From Psychroserpens luteolus (lineage in GTDB: Bacteria; Bacteroidota; Bacteroidia; Flavobacteriales; Flavobacteriaceae): 64,000 nucleotides of DNA. Made by a program: the position numbers and the translations under genes. This document shows positions 35,369 to 43,072 of the stretch, one piece after another; within the stretch, counting starts at the first letter, position 1; each line of letters starts with the position of its first letter. The DNA lies in the NCBI RefSeq assembly GCF_021032705.1, contig NZ_JAHVXI010000001.1, forward strand, positions 1,116,001 to 1,180,000, in the 5' to 3' direction. The notes beneath the pieces were generated by a model. It did not search any database and had not been told where the DNA came from. It worked only from the letters and a program-made list of their open reading frames with translations.

Positions 35369-35974
35369 TTATGATTGGTTTTTTGTTATAAATTGATTTA
35401 ATATTTTGAATCCTTTATCGGTAACAATGGCCCTTAAATGGTATTCTAGGTAGCTTTCCATTAAGTATTCCATTGGAAACTTTTCCTTAGGAAAAATGGC
35501 GCCATCTTTAATTCCAGTCATACCATTAAAGTACATTCTAGAAATAAAATCTACATCAATACTATCTCTAAATAGACCAGTGTCTATTCCATCTTGCAAG
35601 CTTTCTTGTACAGATTCATGCATTTTCTCAAATTGCTTGATTTTTAGCACACTATAGATCTGAGGATAATATTTCCTTAGTTGATATTGTGGTGACGATT
35701 TCTCATTTTTTAAATGATGCATCACAAACATTTTTATATCGTATAGTTCTTCAATTGGGTTTTTTGACGCCTCACAAATGTCATCTATGCCATCACAAAT
35801 AGTTTCAAATAGATAAAATGTTACGGTTTCTACAAGTTTGGTTTTATTACTAAAATGGACATAGATCGTTTTTTTTGAGATCCCCATTTCATTAGCTATA
35901 TCGTCCATTGTTACACTTTTAAAGCCAAGTGTAAGAAAGAGTTCAGTGGACTTATGTATTATTTTTTGTCTCAT
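35369..35974 (-). CDS. TetR/AcrR family transcriptional regulator of the efflux operon
   Basis: About 201 aa. N-terminal helix-turn-helix: MRQKIIHKSTELFLTLGFKSVTMDDIANEMGISKKTIYVHFSNKTKLVE (residues 1-48), with the TetR signature GISKKTIYVHF. C-terminal ligand-binding and dimerisation domain without close family. First gene of the efflux operon. A longer frame reaches 36013 but crosses the promoter; the -7 box at 35984-35991 makes the ATG at 35974 the natural start, with a leader of only a few bases. Probably represses its own operon through the dyad at 35996-36025 and is released by a pump substrate. Confidence 0.9.
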   Translation of the reverse strand: MRQKIIHKSTELFLTLGFKSVTMDDIANEMGISKKTIYVHFSNKTKLVETVTFYLFETICDGIDDICEASKNPIEELYDIKMFVMHHLKNEKSSPQYQLRKYYPQIYSVLKIKQFEKMHESVQESLQDGIDTGLFRDSIDVDFISRMYFNGMTGIKDGAIFPKEKFPMEYLMESYLEYHLRAIVTDKGFKILNQFITKNQS

Positions 35975-35983
35975 AATGAGGCG

Positions 35984-36014
35984 CAAAGATAAGTCAGGAA
36001 ACTTTAAAAACAAA
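35984..36014 (-). promoter_or_regulatory. Promoter of the efflux operon
   Basis: On the minus strand: TTTG (36014-36011), 19 nt, TATCTTTG (35991-35984), an exact match to the phylum consensus. The ATG is 9 nt beyond the box, so the mRNA is leaderless or nearly so. Confidence 0.8.
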
Positions 36015-36025
36015 AAAAGTTTCCT
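35996..36025. promoter_or_regulatory. Probable operator of the TetR-type repressor
   Basis: Perfect 10-bp arms AGGAAACTTT (35996-36005) and AAAGTTTCCT (36016-36025) around a 10-bp AT spacer. It covers the -33 element and most of the promoter spacer, the position expected for autorepression. Confidence 0.65.
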
Positions 36026-36060
36026 AAGTTTTAATGTTTTTTTAACATTGCGTTAAAGTG

Positions 36061-36093
36061 TTGTGCTTGATTTATTCATTTGCATTATTTTTG
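36061..36093 (+). promoter_or_regulatory. Leaderless promoter of the polyprenyl synthase gene
   Basis: TATTTTTG at 36086-36093, with the ATG only 5 nt further (36098). A TTG at 36061-36063 lies 22 nt upstream of the box (another at 36067-36069 with 16 nt). The 15 bases from the box to the ATG are identical to those before tatD. Confidence 0.65.
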
Positions 36094-36097
36094 CACA

Positions 36098-37072
36098 ATG
36101 CAAAATATTCAATCCTACCACGACGCATTTGTAAAGCATCTTGAGGCTTTCGTAACATCAAAGCAACCGGAAACACTTTACAACCCTATCAACTATATTT
36201 TACAACTAGGCGGTAAACGTTTACGTCCAATTTTAACATTAATGACTGCCGAAATTTTCGAAAATGATTATAAGAAAGCGTTGGATGCGGCATTAAGTGT
36301 TGAGGTATTTCACAATTTCTCTTTAGTTCATGACGATATTATGGACGATGCACCCTTACGAAGAGGAAAAGAAACAGTTCATGAAAAGTGGGATATAAAC
36401 ACAGGGATTCTATCAGGAGATGCTATGCTTATTATGGCCTATCAATTGTTTGAAAATTATGAGCCTCATGTATTTCAAGATTTAGCAAAGCTATTTAGCA
36501 AAACAGCAATTGAAGTTTGTGAGGGTCAGCAATATGACGTTGATTTTGAAACTCGAGATGATGTGACGATTGCTGAGTACCTTAAAATGATTGAATATAA
36601 AACAGCAGTTTTAGTTGGAGCTGCTATGAAAATGGGAGCTATTGTTGCCGAGGCTTCTCAAGAGTGTCAGAATTCTATTTACGACTTCGGAAGAAACCTA
36701 GGTATTGCATTTCAACTACAGGATGATTACTTAGATGCTTTTGGAGACCCAAAAACATTTGGAAAACAAGTTGGAGGTGATATTATAGAAAATAAGAAAA
36801 CCTATTTGTATTTGAAGGCTCTCGAATTTTCAAATAAAGAAGATCAATTACAACTAGAACATTTATATGGCGTAAGTCCATCAGATCCAAGTGAAAAAAT
36901 TGAGACAATAAAACAATTATTCGTAGCAACAGGTTCTGCTGAAGCGACTAAGAAAGAAATTGAAAACTATACAAAGAAAGCATTCTCGGTTTTAGAATCC
37001 ATTAAAATTTCCGAAGCTAACAAAAATGCACTTATGGCATTTGGTGAAAATTTAATGAATCGTAATGTATAA
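36098..37072 (+). CDS. Polyprenyl diphosphate synthase (IspA/IspB class, trans-prenyltransferase)
   Basis: About 324 aa enzyme elongating allylic diphosphates with IPP, for menaquinone side chain or farnesyl/geranylgeranyl precursors. First Asp-rich motif LVHDDIMDDAPLRRGKETVHEKW (DDxxD), second AFQLQDDYLDAFGDPKTFGKQVGGDI, and GGKRLRPILTLMTAE near the N-terminus. Start at ATG 36098; a frame reaching to 36080 would use TTG within the promoter box. Its TAA overlaps the next ATG (TAATG), so translation is coupled. Chain length cannot be deduced with confidence. Confidence 0.9.
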   Translation: MQNIQSYHDAFVKHLEAFVTSKQPETLYNPINYILQLGGKRLRPILTLMTAEIFENDYKKALDAALSVEVFHNFSLVHDDIMDDAPLRRGKETVHEKWDINTGILSGDAMLIMAYQLFENYEPHVFQDLAKLFSKTAIEVCEGQQYDVDFETRDDVTIAEYLKMIEYKTAVLVGAAMKMGAIVAEASQECQNSIYDFGRNLGIAFQLQDDYLDAFGDPKTFGKQVGGDIIENKKTYLYLKALEFSNKEDQLQLEHLYGVSPSDPSEKIETIKQLFVATGSAEATKKEIENYTKKAFSVLESIKISEANKNALMAFGENLMNRNV

Positions 37073-37422
37073 TGCAATTACCTACCACGTTTGAACATTT
37101 AATCTCAGAAGCTGAAGACCTAAACCTCTACGTTAAACTTATAAATCAGGTCAATAAAGATTTTTTATTGGCTAATATTGATCTTGATTTTCAAGACGAT
37201 GTTTTACCATCACGTTTGAAGTATGTTCTGCATGAGACGATTTATAAGCTTATTCAAGAGAAGTTTACCGATTATTTGAACTTACTGTATATCGTTGATG
37301 TTTCCGAAGAAAAAATTAAGCAATTAGATGGTAGTGATACTTTAAAACTTTCTGAGCAAGTCACTTTTTTAGTGTTACAGCGCGAATGGCAGAAAGTATG
37401 GTATCGCCACAAGTTTTCTTAG
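37072..37422 (+). CDS. Conserved hypothetical protein coupled to the polyprenyl synthase
   Basis: 116 aa, cytoplasmic, no signal or membrane segment, mostly helical (HLISEAEDLNLYVKLINQVNKDFLLANIDLDF...VLHETIYKLIQEKFTDYLNLLYIVDVSEEKI). The C-terminus FLVLQREWQKVWYRHKF is rich in basic and aromatic residues, as in proteins touching RNA or membranes. Starts on the last base of the synthase stop codon. I do not recognise a family with a known role. Confidence 0.7.
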   Translation: MQLPTTFEHLISEAEDLNLYVKLINQVNKDFLLANIDLDFQDDVLPSRLKYVLHETIYKLIQEKFTDYLNLLYIVDVSEEKIKQLDGSDTLKLSEQVTFLVLQREWQKVWYRHKFS

Positions 37423-37946
37423 AAGAACACACGAACAAAAGGCGCCCAAGGATCGGCATAAATACTTTTGTCTCTATCGTAAAGTACGTCATACCTGATA
37501 CCGAGTGTTACATTATTGGACCTATAACCAACACCTAAAAATAATGCTGGATACCAATAGTTTTGATCTTCAAATTGGTTGTTTTCAAATTTCCGATTTA
37601 CATTAAGCTCTTCAAACTCTCCAGATAATTGAACTTCAGGAATTGGATTGTATAAACTAATAATGCTAGCTCCAAAAATTGTAGAATTATAAGTGTTTTT
37701 TAAGCTGTTATAAGTGCCATTAAGCCCTAAGCCTAAGGCAAAATCTGAATTAAATTGATAAATGGCACTAGGCGCAAGCGTCCCACTAAAAAAGCCATCA
37801 CCAAAACTTAATCCTAAACCACCACCAAAACGAACGTGATTCCAAAAATCGTTAGTACTATCTTGAGAAAATGAACTAAATGAAAAACTCATAATGAGCG
37901 ATAGAATAACTAAGGATTTCAAATTAAAAAGGCATGGAAATTTCAT
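37419..37946 (-). CDS. Small outer membrane beta-barrel protein
   Basis: 175 aa with signal peptide ending FSFSSFSQ. Eight or so alternating amphipathic strands (VRFGGGLGLSFGDGFFSGTLAPSAIYQF, FALGLGLNGTYNS, YWYPALFLGVGYR, VTLGIRYDVLY) and a terminal Phe (FVRVFF), the outer-membrane insertion signal. Homologs next to sucA have been labelled 'alpha-ketoglutarate decarboxylase' in some genomes; the sequence gives no support for that. Overlaps the preceding convergent gene by 4 bp and is divergent from sucA. Confidence 0.75.
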   Translation of the reverse strand: MKFPCLFNLKSLVILSLIMSFSFSSFSQDSTNDFWNHVRFGGGLGLSFGDGFFSGTLAPSAIYQFNSDFALGLGLNGTYNSLKNTYNSTIFGASIISLYNPIPEVQLSGEFEELNVNRKFENNQFEDQNYWYPALFLGVGYRSNNVTLGIRYDVLYDRDKSIYADPWAPFVRVFF

Positions 37947-38014
37947 AAAGCAAAATTTGAGTTAAATATGGCTTATAAATATACCAAAAAGGTATCTATT
38001 TTTAGTAAATGTTG

Positions 38015-38022
38015 TATTTTTG
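38015..38022 (+). promoter_or_regulatory. Putative -7 box of the sucAB operon
   Basis: TATTTTTG, 40 nt before the sucA ATG. No clear TTG at the usual distance, which would fit an activator-dependent promoter. Confidence 0.45.
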
Positions 38023-38061
38023 ACTAAATTTTGTTGAAGCGAAAACGACTTATACCAAATA

Positions 38062-40818
38062 ATGGATAAATATTCCTTTTTAAACGCAGCACACACAGCA
38101 TACTTTGCTGATTTATACGAACAATACCAAAAAAATCCTGATTCAGTTGAGCCAAGTTGGAGAGCCTTTTTTCAAGGTTACGATTTTGGTAGTGAAAGTT
38201 ATGGGATGGATGGTGACCTAGTTGAAGGAGTTTCGACCCAAATTCCGGAACAAGTTCAAAAGGAGTTTCAGGTGGTAAAATTGATAGATGGTTATAGAAG
38301 TAGAGGTCACTTGTTTACAAGAACTAATCCTGTTCGTGCACGACGAAAGTATGCACCTACTCTTGAGATTGAAAACTTTGGGCTATCACAAAATGATATG
38401 GACACGGTGTTTTCGGCTGGAGAAATAATTGGTATTGGTAAAAGAACATTAAGGCAGATAGTTGATCATTTAGAAAGAATTTATTGCGACTCTATTGGTG
38501 TCGAGTACATGTATATTAGAAAACCAGAAGAAATTCAATGGATTCAAAATAAACTTAATGTCAATGATAATCAGCCTCAGTTTTCAGCTGAGCAAAAAAA
38601 GCACATCTTAAAAAAATTAAACGAAGCCGTTTCTTTTGAAAGCTTCTTACATACAAAATATGTTGGTCAGAAGCGTTTTTCACTAGAAGGAAATGAATCT
38701 TTAATTCCTGCATTAGACGCGCTTATTGAAAATGCATCAGAGCATGGAGTTAAAGAATTTGTTATGGGAATGGCACATCGTGGTCGTTTGAGTACCTTAA
38801 CCAATATCTTTGGAAAATCTGCGAAAGATATCTTTAGTGAATTTGACGGAAAAGATTACGAACAAGAAGTTTTTGATGGCGATGTAAAATACCATTTGGG
38901 TTGGACAAGTAATCGTGTAACGGATAGTGGAAAGCAGATCAATTTAAATATTGCTCCAAATCCTTCACATCTTGAAACCGTAGGCGCAGTTGTTGAAGGT
39001 ATTGTACGAGCAAAACAAGATGATAAGTATAGTGATAATCCTTCACAAGTGTTACCAATTGTTGTTCATGGAGATGCTGCTATATCTGGTCAAGGTTTAG
39101 TTTACGAAGTTGTTCAAATGGCACAACTGGACGGTTATAAGACCAATGGAACAATTCACATTGTAGTGAACAACCAAATTGGATTTACAACCAATTACTT
39201 AGATGGACGTTCTAGTACCTATTGCACAGATGTTGGTAAAGTGACGTTGTCACCTGTGTTACATGTTAATGCCGATGACGCCGAAGCTGTTGTTCATGCC
39301 ATGTTATTTGCACTTCATTTTAGAATGAAATTTAAACGCGATGTTTTTATCGATTTATTGGGCTATAGAAAATATGGTCATAATGAAGGTGATGAACCAC
39401 GTTTTACACAGCCAAAATTATATAAGGCTATCTCTAAGCATAAGAACCCAAGAGATATTTATGCCGAAAAATTGATGAATGAAGGCGTTATTGATAAAGG
39501 GTATGTAGCGCAATTAGAAAAAGATTATAAAGATAAACTCGAAGTAAAACTTGAGGACTCTCGAAAAATAGATAAGACTGTCATTACGCCATTTATGGAA
39601 AATGAGTGGGTAGATTTTAATACTGTAGTTGAAGATAAAATGCTTCAGCCAGTTGATACTTCATATCCTAAGAAAAATCTAAAACATATTACTAAAGTTA
39701 TATCTAACTTACCAGAAGACAAGAAATTTATTCGCAAGATTGAGCGTTTAGTTCAATCACGACAAAAGATGTTTGATGATGATAAATTAGATTGGGCAAT
39801 GGCAGAGCATTTGGCCTATGGAACTTTATTAGAAGAAGGGTATGATGTGCGTATTTCTGGTCAGGATGTAGAACGTGGAACATTCTCTCATCGTCATGCA
39901 GTAGTTAAAGTAGAAGATAGCGAAGAGGAAATTTTATTACTCAATCAAATAAGCGAAACCCAAGGTAATTTCTATATCTACAATTCGTTACTTTCTGAAT
40001 ATGGTGTCGTAGGTTTTGATTATGGATATGCTATGGCAAGCCCTAAGACTTTGACGATTTGGGAAGCTCAATTTGGAGATTTTAGTAATGGTGCTCAGAT
40101 TATGTTAGACCAATACATCTCGGCAGCTGAAGATAAATGGAAACTACAAAATGGTTTGGTTATGTTGTTGCCACATGGTTATGAAGGGCAAGGTGCAGAA
40201 CATTCATCTGGTAGAATGGAACGTTATTTACAGTTGTGTGCAAAAGATAATATGTTTGTTATGGATTGTACAACACCAGCAAATATGTATCATTTACTTC
40301 GTAAACAAATGAAAGCGGAGTTTAGAAAACCATTGATTGTATTTACACCTAAGAGTTTGTTACGTCACCCATTAGTAGTGTCTTCTGTAGATGAATTTGC
40401 AAATGGAAGTTTTCAAATGATCATAGATGATGCTTCTGCTAAAGCAGATAAAGTAAAAACATTGGTTTTTGTAACAGGGAAATTCTATTATGATCTGTTA
40501 GAGCAAAAAGAAGAGCTTAAACGAGAGGATGTTGCTTTGGTGAGAATTGAACAATTATTCCCGCTTCCAGAAAAACAGATTAAAGACATTATAAGTCAGT
40601 ACAAAAACGCAGATGATATTGTTTGGGCTCAAGAAGAGCCAAGAAATATGGGAGCATATAGTCATATGTTAATGCATTTAGATGAAGCAAAATCATTTAG
40701 AGCGGCAACCCGTAGACCTTATGGAGCTCCTGCGGCAGGAAGTGGTGTGAGATCTAAAAAACGTCATCAAGAGGTTATTGACTTTGTATTTGACAAAACC
40801 AAAAATAACCAACGCTAG
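38062..40818 (+). CDS. sucA: 2-oxoglutarate dehydrogenase E1 component
   Basis: 918 aa thiamine-diphosphate enzyme that decarboxylates 2-oxoglutarate in the citric acid cycle. N-terminal targeting motif FLNAAHTAYFADLYEQYQKNPDSVEPSWRAFF, active-site VMGMAHRGRLSTLTNIFGK, ThDP/Mg site VVHGDAAISGQGLVYEVVQMA and NNQIGFTTNY, and GYRKYGHNEGDEPRFTQP. C-terminal RPYGAPAAGSGVRSKKRHQEVIDFVF. Normal length for bacterial E1o (about 930). Followed after 63 bp by sucB; the E3 gene is not here. Confidence 0.96.
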   Translation: MDKYSFLNAAHTAYFADLYEQYQKNPDSVEPSWRAFFQGYDFGSESYGMDGDLVEGVSTQIPEQVQKEFQVVKLIDGYRSRGHLFTRTNPVRARRKYAPTLEIENFGLSQNDMDTVFSAGEIIGIGKRTLRQIVDHLERIYCDSIGVEYMYIRKPEEIQWIQNKLNVNDNQPQFSAEQKKHILKKLNEAVSFESFLHTKYVGQKRFSLEGNESLIPALDALIENASEHGVKEFVMGMAHRGRLSTLTNIFGKSAKDIFSEFDGKDYEQEVFDGDVKYHLGWTSNRVTDSGKQINLNIAPNPSHLETVGAVVEGIVRAKQDDKYSDNPSQVLPIVVHGDAAISGQGLVYEVVQMAQLDGYKTNGTIHIVVNNQIGFTTNYLDGRSSTYCTDVGKVTLSPVLHVNADDAEAVVHAMLFALHFRMKFKRDVFIDLLGYRKYGHNEGDEPRFTQPKLYKAISKHKNPRDIYAEKLMNEGVIDKGYVAQLEKDYKDKLEVKLEDSRKIDKTVITPFMENEWVDFNTVVEDKMLQPVDTSYPKKNLKHITKVISNLPEDKKFIRKIERLVQSRQKMFDDDKLDWAMAEHLAYGTLLEEGYDVRISGQDVERGTFSHRHAVVKVEDSEEEILLLNQISETQGNFYIYNSLLSEYGVVGFDYGYAMASPKTLTIWEAQFGDFSNGAQIMLDQYISAAEDKWKLQNGLVMLLPHGYEGQGAEHSSGRMERYLQLCAKDNMFVMDCTTPANMYHLLRKQMKAEFRKPLIVFTPKSLLRHPLVVSSVDEFANGSFQMIIDDASAKADKVKTLVFVTGKFYYDLLEQKEELKREDVALVRIEQLFPLPEKQIKDIISQYKNADDIVWAQEEPRNMGAYSHMLMHLDEAKSFRAATRRPYGAPAAGSGVRSKKRHQEVIDFVFDKTKNNQR

Positions 40819-40881
40819 AAAAAAAAGATTTTTATAAAAATATAACTTGTTATAAACGCTAAAAAATAAAATTACAGAACG

Positions 40882-42099
40882 ATGATTTTAGAAATGAAAG
40901 TTCCTTCGCCAGGAGAATCAATCACAGAGGTAGAAATTGCAGAATGGTTAGTTGCAGATGGAGACTATGTTGAAAAAGATCAGGCCATTGCAGAAGTTGA
41001 TAGTGACAAAGCTACATTAGAATTGCCTGCAGAAGCAAGTGGAACAATTACGCTCAAAGCTGAAGAAGGAGATGCGGTTGAGGTTGGAGCTGTTGTCTGT
41101 TTAATAGATACAAGCGCTGCAAAACCTGAAGGTGGAGATACTGCGCCAGTTAAAGAAGAAAAAGAGGAGGAAGCACCTAAAAAGGAAGCTCCAAAAGTTG
41201 CTGCTACCGAAACGAAAACATATGCTACAGGTACAGCAAGTCCTGCTGCTAAGAAAATATTAGATGAGAAAGGGATGGATGCATCGTCTGTTTCTGGTAC
41301 AGGAAAAGATGGTCGTATCACTAAAGAAGATGCGGTTAATGCTGTGCCTTCTATGGGAACTCCTACAGGAGGAAGCCGTGGTACATCTCGTAGTAAAATG
41401 TCTATGCTAAGACGCAAGGTTGCAGAGCGTTTGGTTGAAGCCAAAAACACAACAGCGATGCTAACGACTTTTAATGAAGTTGACATGTCTCCTATTTTTG
41501 AATTGCGTAAGCAGTACAAAGAAGATTTTAAGGCAAAGCATGGCGTGAGTCTTGGATTTATGAGTTTCTTCAGTTTAGCAGTTGTTAGAGCATTAAAATT
41601 GTATCCAGCTGTAAATTCTATGATAGACGGTAAGGAAATGTTAAGTTATGATTTTGTAGATATCTCTATTGCCGTATCTGGACCTAAAGGATTGATGGTA
41701 CCTGTTATAAGAAATGCTGAAAATTTAAGTTTTAGAGGTGTTGAATCTGAGGTTAAACGCTTAGCTATTAGAGCAAGAGATGGTCAAATTACAGTTGATG
41801 AAATGACTGGAGGAACATTTACTATTTCTAATGGAGGTGTTTTTGGTAGTATGCTATCTACACCAATTATCAATCCACCGCAAAGTGGAATTCTAGGGAT
41901 GCATAATATCGTTGAACGTCCTGTAGCAATAGACGGTAAAGTTGAGATTAGACCTATTATGTATGTAGCGCTTTCATATGATCATAGAATTATTGATGGT
42001 AAAGAAAGTGTTGGATTTTTAGTAGCTGTAAAAGAGGCTTTAGAAAATCCGGTAGAGTTATTAATGGATAATGATATAAAGAAAGCCTTAGAAATGTAA
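40882..42099 (+). CDS. sucB: Dihydrolipoyllysine-residue succinyltransferase (E2 of 2-oxoglutarate dehydrogenase)
   Basis: 405 aa. One lipoyl domain at 1-75 with the modified Lys in [17 protein letters not shown], a Pro/Ala/Glu/Lys linker (80-115), peripheral-subunit-binding domain ([34 protein letters not shown], about 119-152) and catalytic domain (about 175-405) with [23 protein letters not shown] and the active-site [11 protein letters not shown]. Forms the core of the complex with SucA. Ends at a strong bidirectional terminator. Confidence 0.96.
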   Translation: MILEMKVPSPGESITEVEIAEWLVADGDYVEKDQAIAEVDSDKATLELPAEASGTITLKAEEGDAVEVGAVVCLIDTSAAKPEGGDTAPVKEEKEEEAPKKEAPKVAATETKTYATGTASPAAKKILDEKGMDASSVSGTGKDGRITKEDAVNAVPSMGTPTGGSRGTSRSKMSMLRRKVAERLVEAKNTTAMLTTFNEVDMSPIFELRKQYKEDFKAKHGVSLGFMSFFSLAVVRALKLYPAVNSMIDGKEMLSYDFVDISIAVSGPKGLMVPVIRNAENLSFRGVESEVKRLAIRARDGQITVDEMTGGTFTISNGGVFGSMLSTPIINPPQSGILGMHNIVERPVAIDGKVEIRPIMYVALSYDHRIIDGKESVGFLVAVKEALENPVELLMDNDIKKALEM

Positions 42100-42123
42100 T
42101 CTAATTACATGATTAAATGATAC

Positions 42124-42163
42124 AAAAAAGCGCAATTCAAAAATTTGGATTGCGCTTTTTCTC
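42124..42163. terminator. Bidirectional intrinsic terminator between sucB and the small-RNA region
   Basis: 12-bp stem AAAAAGCGCAAT (42125-42136) with ATTGCGCTTTTT (42149-42160). U runs form on both strands, so it ends sucAB on one side and the 36-codon gene on the other. Confidence 0.9.
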
Positions 42164-42188
42164 CCTAATAAAAATAACTAACTAATAA

Positions 42189-42299
42189 CTAAAAAAAATT
42201 TACAAGAATATTTATTGATATAATTAAAATGGCACTAAATATTAAGCCCGCAATAAAGATCTTGTTTGTAAGGCTTTGTTTGTTTTTCATCGTTTCCAT
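42189..42299 (-). CDS. Putative single-span membrane peptide, 33-36 aa
   Basis: Translated directly: an N-terminal basic part (METMKNKQSLTNK) then a hydrophobic helix IFIAGLIFSAILIISINIL and the end VNFF. Two in-frame ATGs (42299 and 42290). AAAAATGG precedes the first, typical of A-rich Bacteroidota initiation regions. It follows small-RNA unit E on the same strand, without an obvious promoter of its own, and runs into the bidirectional terminator. Size and context recall small membrane peptides under stress control; function unknown. Confidence 0.5.
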   Translation of the reverse strand: METMKNKQSLTNKIFIAGLIFSAILIISINILVNFF

Positions 42300-42334
42300 T
42301 TTTATATATTTTAAATTATACTTTTCGATTTCAA

Positions 42335-42428
42335 TAAAGCTCTGAGCTTATGAAGACACTCAGAGCCTTATATACCCTAATTAATTAATAGAGTTACTAT
42401 AAAAAAATCCCTCTAATCTTAATAACTC
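42335..42428 (-). ncRNA. Small RNA candidate E (array unit 5)
   Basis: Predicted from the promoter at 42434-42480. The transcript starts near 42428, 5 nt after the -7 box. A hairpin GAGTTA...TAACTC encloses an AGAGGGA stretch, and a terminator stem GCTCTGAG (42339-42346) with CTCAGAGC (42359-42366) ends it, with a weaker U tract (TTTATT). The most divergent and longest unit, about 94 nt; it lacks the GCUAUU start of the others. Confidence 0.55.
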
Positions 42429-42433
42429 TGATG

Positions 42434-42480
42434 TAAAATTCGCCATTAATCGCATACCAAACAATACGTAGTTCTACGTA
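42434..42480 (-). promoter_or_regulatory. Operator and promoter of small RNA E
   Basis: Palindrome TACGTAGAACTACGTA (42480-42465), TTG (42464-42462), 20 nt, GAATTTTA (42441-42434), all on the minus strand. Confidence 0.7.
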
Positions 42481-42529
42481 TATTTCATGTTTTAAATGTT
42501 AAAGTTTTCTTTTTTGGTGACTTTTCATA

Positions 42530-42599
42530 AAAAAAGCTCTGAATTAATAAAAATCCAGAGCCTTTATTCCTTTTTCCCAAAAGGAAATTGATTAATAGC
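42530..42599 (-). ncRNA. Small RNA candidate D (array unit 4)
   Basis: Starts near 42599 with GCUAUU. A hairpin of TTCCTTT with AAAAGGAA carries UGGGA in its loop region. Terminator stem GCTCTG (42536-42541) with CAGAGC (42556-42561), extended by G-U and A-U pairs, then seven T. About 70 nt. Confidence 0.65.
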
Positions 42600-42603
42600 A
42601 TGA

Positions 42604-42650
42604 CAAACTTCGGTAATATTATGATGCAAAACAATACGTAGTTCTACGTA
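42604..42650 (-). promoter_or_regulatory. Operator and promoter of small RNA D
   Basis: Palindrome TACGTAGAACTACGTA (42650-42635), TTG (42634-42632), 20 nt, GAAGTTTG (42611-42604). Confidence 0.75.
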
Positions 42651-42681
42651 TATTTTATTTAATCTGGTTTTTGTTGGATTT

Positions 42682-42753
42682 AAAAATGAAACCCTGAATT
42701 GAATTTCAATCCAGGGTTATGGATGATTTGATTCTTCCATTAAGAATAATAGC
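42682..42753 (-). ncRNA. Small RNA candidate C (array unit 3)
   Basis: Starts near 42753 with GCUAUU. Hairpin ATTCTT-AATGG-AAGAAT shows AUGGA at the loop. Terminator: AACCCTG (42690-42696) pairs with CAGGGTT region (42712-42718) and is extended by a TTGAA/TTCAA stem, followed by TCATTTTT. About 70 nt. Confidence 0.65.
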
Positions 42754-42758
42754 GACAG

Positions 42759-42805
42759 TAAATTTCAACAATAAAAAGAATAAAGTCAATACGTAGTTCT
42801 ACGTA
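42759..42805 (-). promoter_or_regulatory. Operator and promoter of small RNA C
   Basis: Palindrome TACGTAGAACTACGTA (42805-42790), TTG (42789-42787), 20 nt, GAAATTTA (42766-42759). Confidence 0.75.
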
Positions 42806-42811
42806 TTCTGA

Positions 42812-42888
42812 AAAAAACAAAAAACTCTAAATCAGTGAAGATTCAGAGTTTTCTAGTTAATTAAATTCTCCCTATAAGAATAAATAGC
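42812..42888 (-). ncRNA. Small RNA candidate B (array unit 2)
   Basis: Starts near 42888 with GCUAUU. Hairpin ATTCT-TATAGGG-AGAAT with AGGGA in the loop, linker TTAATTAACTA, terminator AAAACTCT (42821-42828) with AGAGTTTT (42845-42852) and a long T run. Nearly identical in sequence to candidate A, so a recent duplication. Confidence 0.7.
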
Positions 42889-42893
42889 TAACA

Positions 42894-42940
42894 CAAATTT
42901 CTGTATTTTTCTTCATAGAAACAATAGGTATATTTACCTG
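42894..42940 (-). promoter_or_regulatory. Degenerate operator and promoter of small RNA B
   Basis: In place of the standard palindrome stands CAGGTAAATATACCTA (42940-42925), which keeps the GTA/TAC half-site core at the same positions. TTG (42924-42922), 20 nt, GAAATTTG (42901-42894) are as in the other units. Confidence 0.65.
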
Positions 42941-42951
42941 TTTTTATAAAA

Positions 42952-43020
42952 TAAAAAACTCCAAATCAATAAAGATTTAGAGTTTTAGTTAATTAAATTC
43001 TCCCTACAAGAATAAATAGC
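42952..43020 (-). ncRNA. Small RNA candidate A (array unit 1)
   Basis: Starts near 43020 with GCUAUU. Hairpin ATTCT-TGTAGGG-AGAAT with AGGGA in the loop, linker TTAATTAACTA, terminator stem 42955-42967 with 42974-42986 and a six-T run. About 69 nt. Lies directly behind the response regulator, whose mRNA would use the same terminator. Confidence 0.7.
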
Positions 43021-43025
43021 TGAAA

Positions 43026-43072
43026 CAAATATCAGTATTAAATCTCATGGAGTCAATACGTAGTTCTACGTA
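43026..43072 (-). promoter_or_regulatory. Operator and promoter of small RNA A
   Basis: Palindrome TACGTAGAACTACGTA (43072-43057), TTG (43056-43054), 20 nt, GATATTTG (43033-43026). The palindrome contains the stop codon of the response regulator gene. Confidence 0.75.

Noticed and set aside
37419-37946. Alpha-ketoglutarate decarboxylase
   Set aside because: Position next to sucA invites this label, but the protein is a small signal-peptide-bearing beta-barrel without thiamine-binding or catalytic motifs.
40980-41519. Minus-strand frame of 179 aa, rich in Ser and Ala
   Set aside because: Shadow of sucB (lipoyl domain and linker); codon pattern belongs to the plus strand and no promoter is seen.
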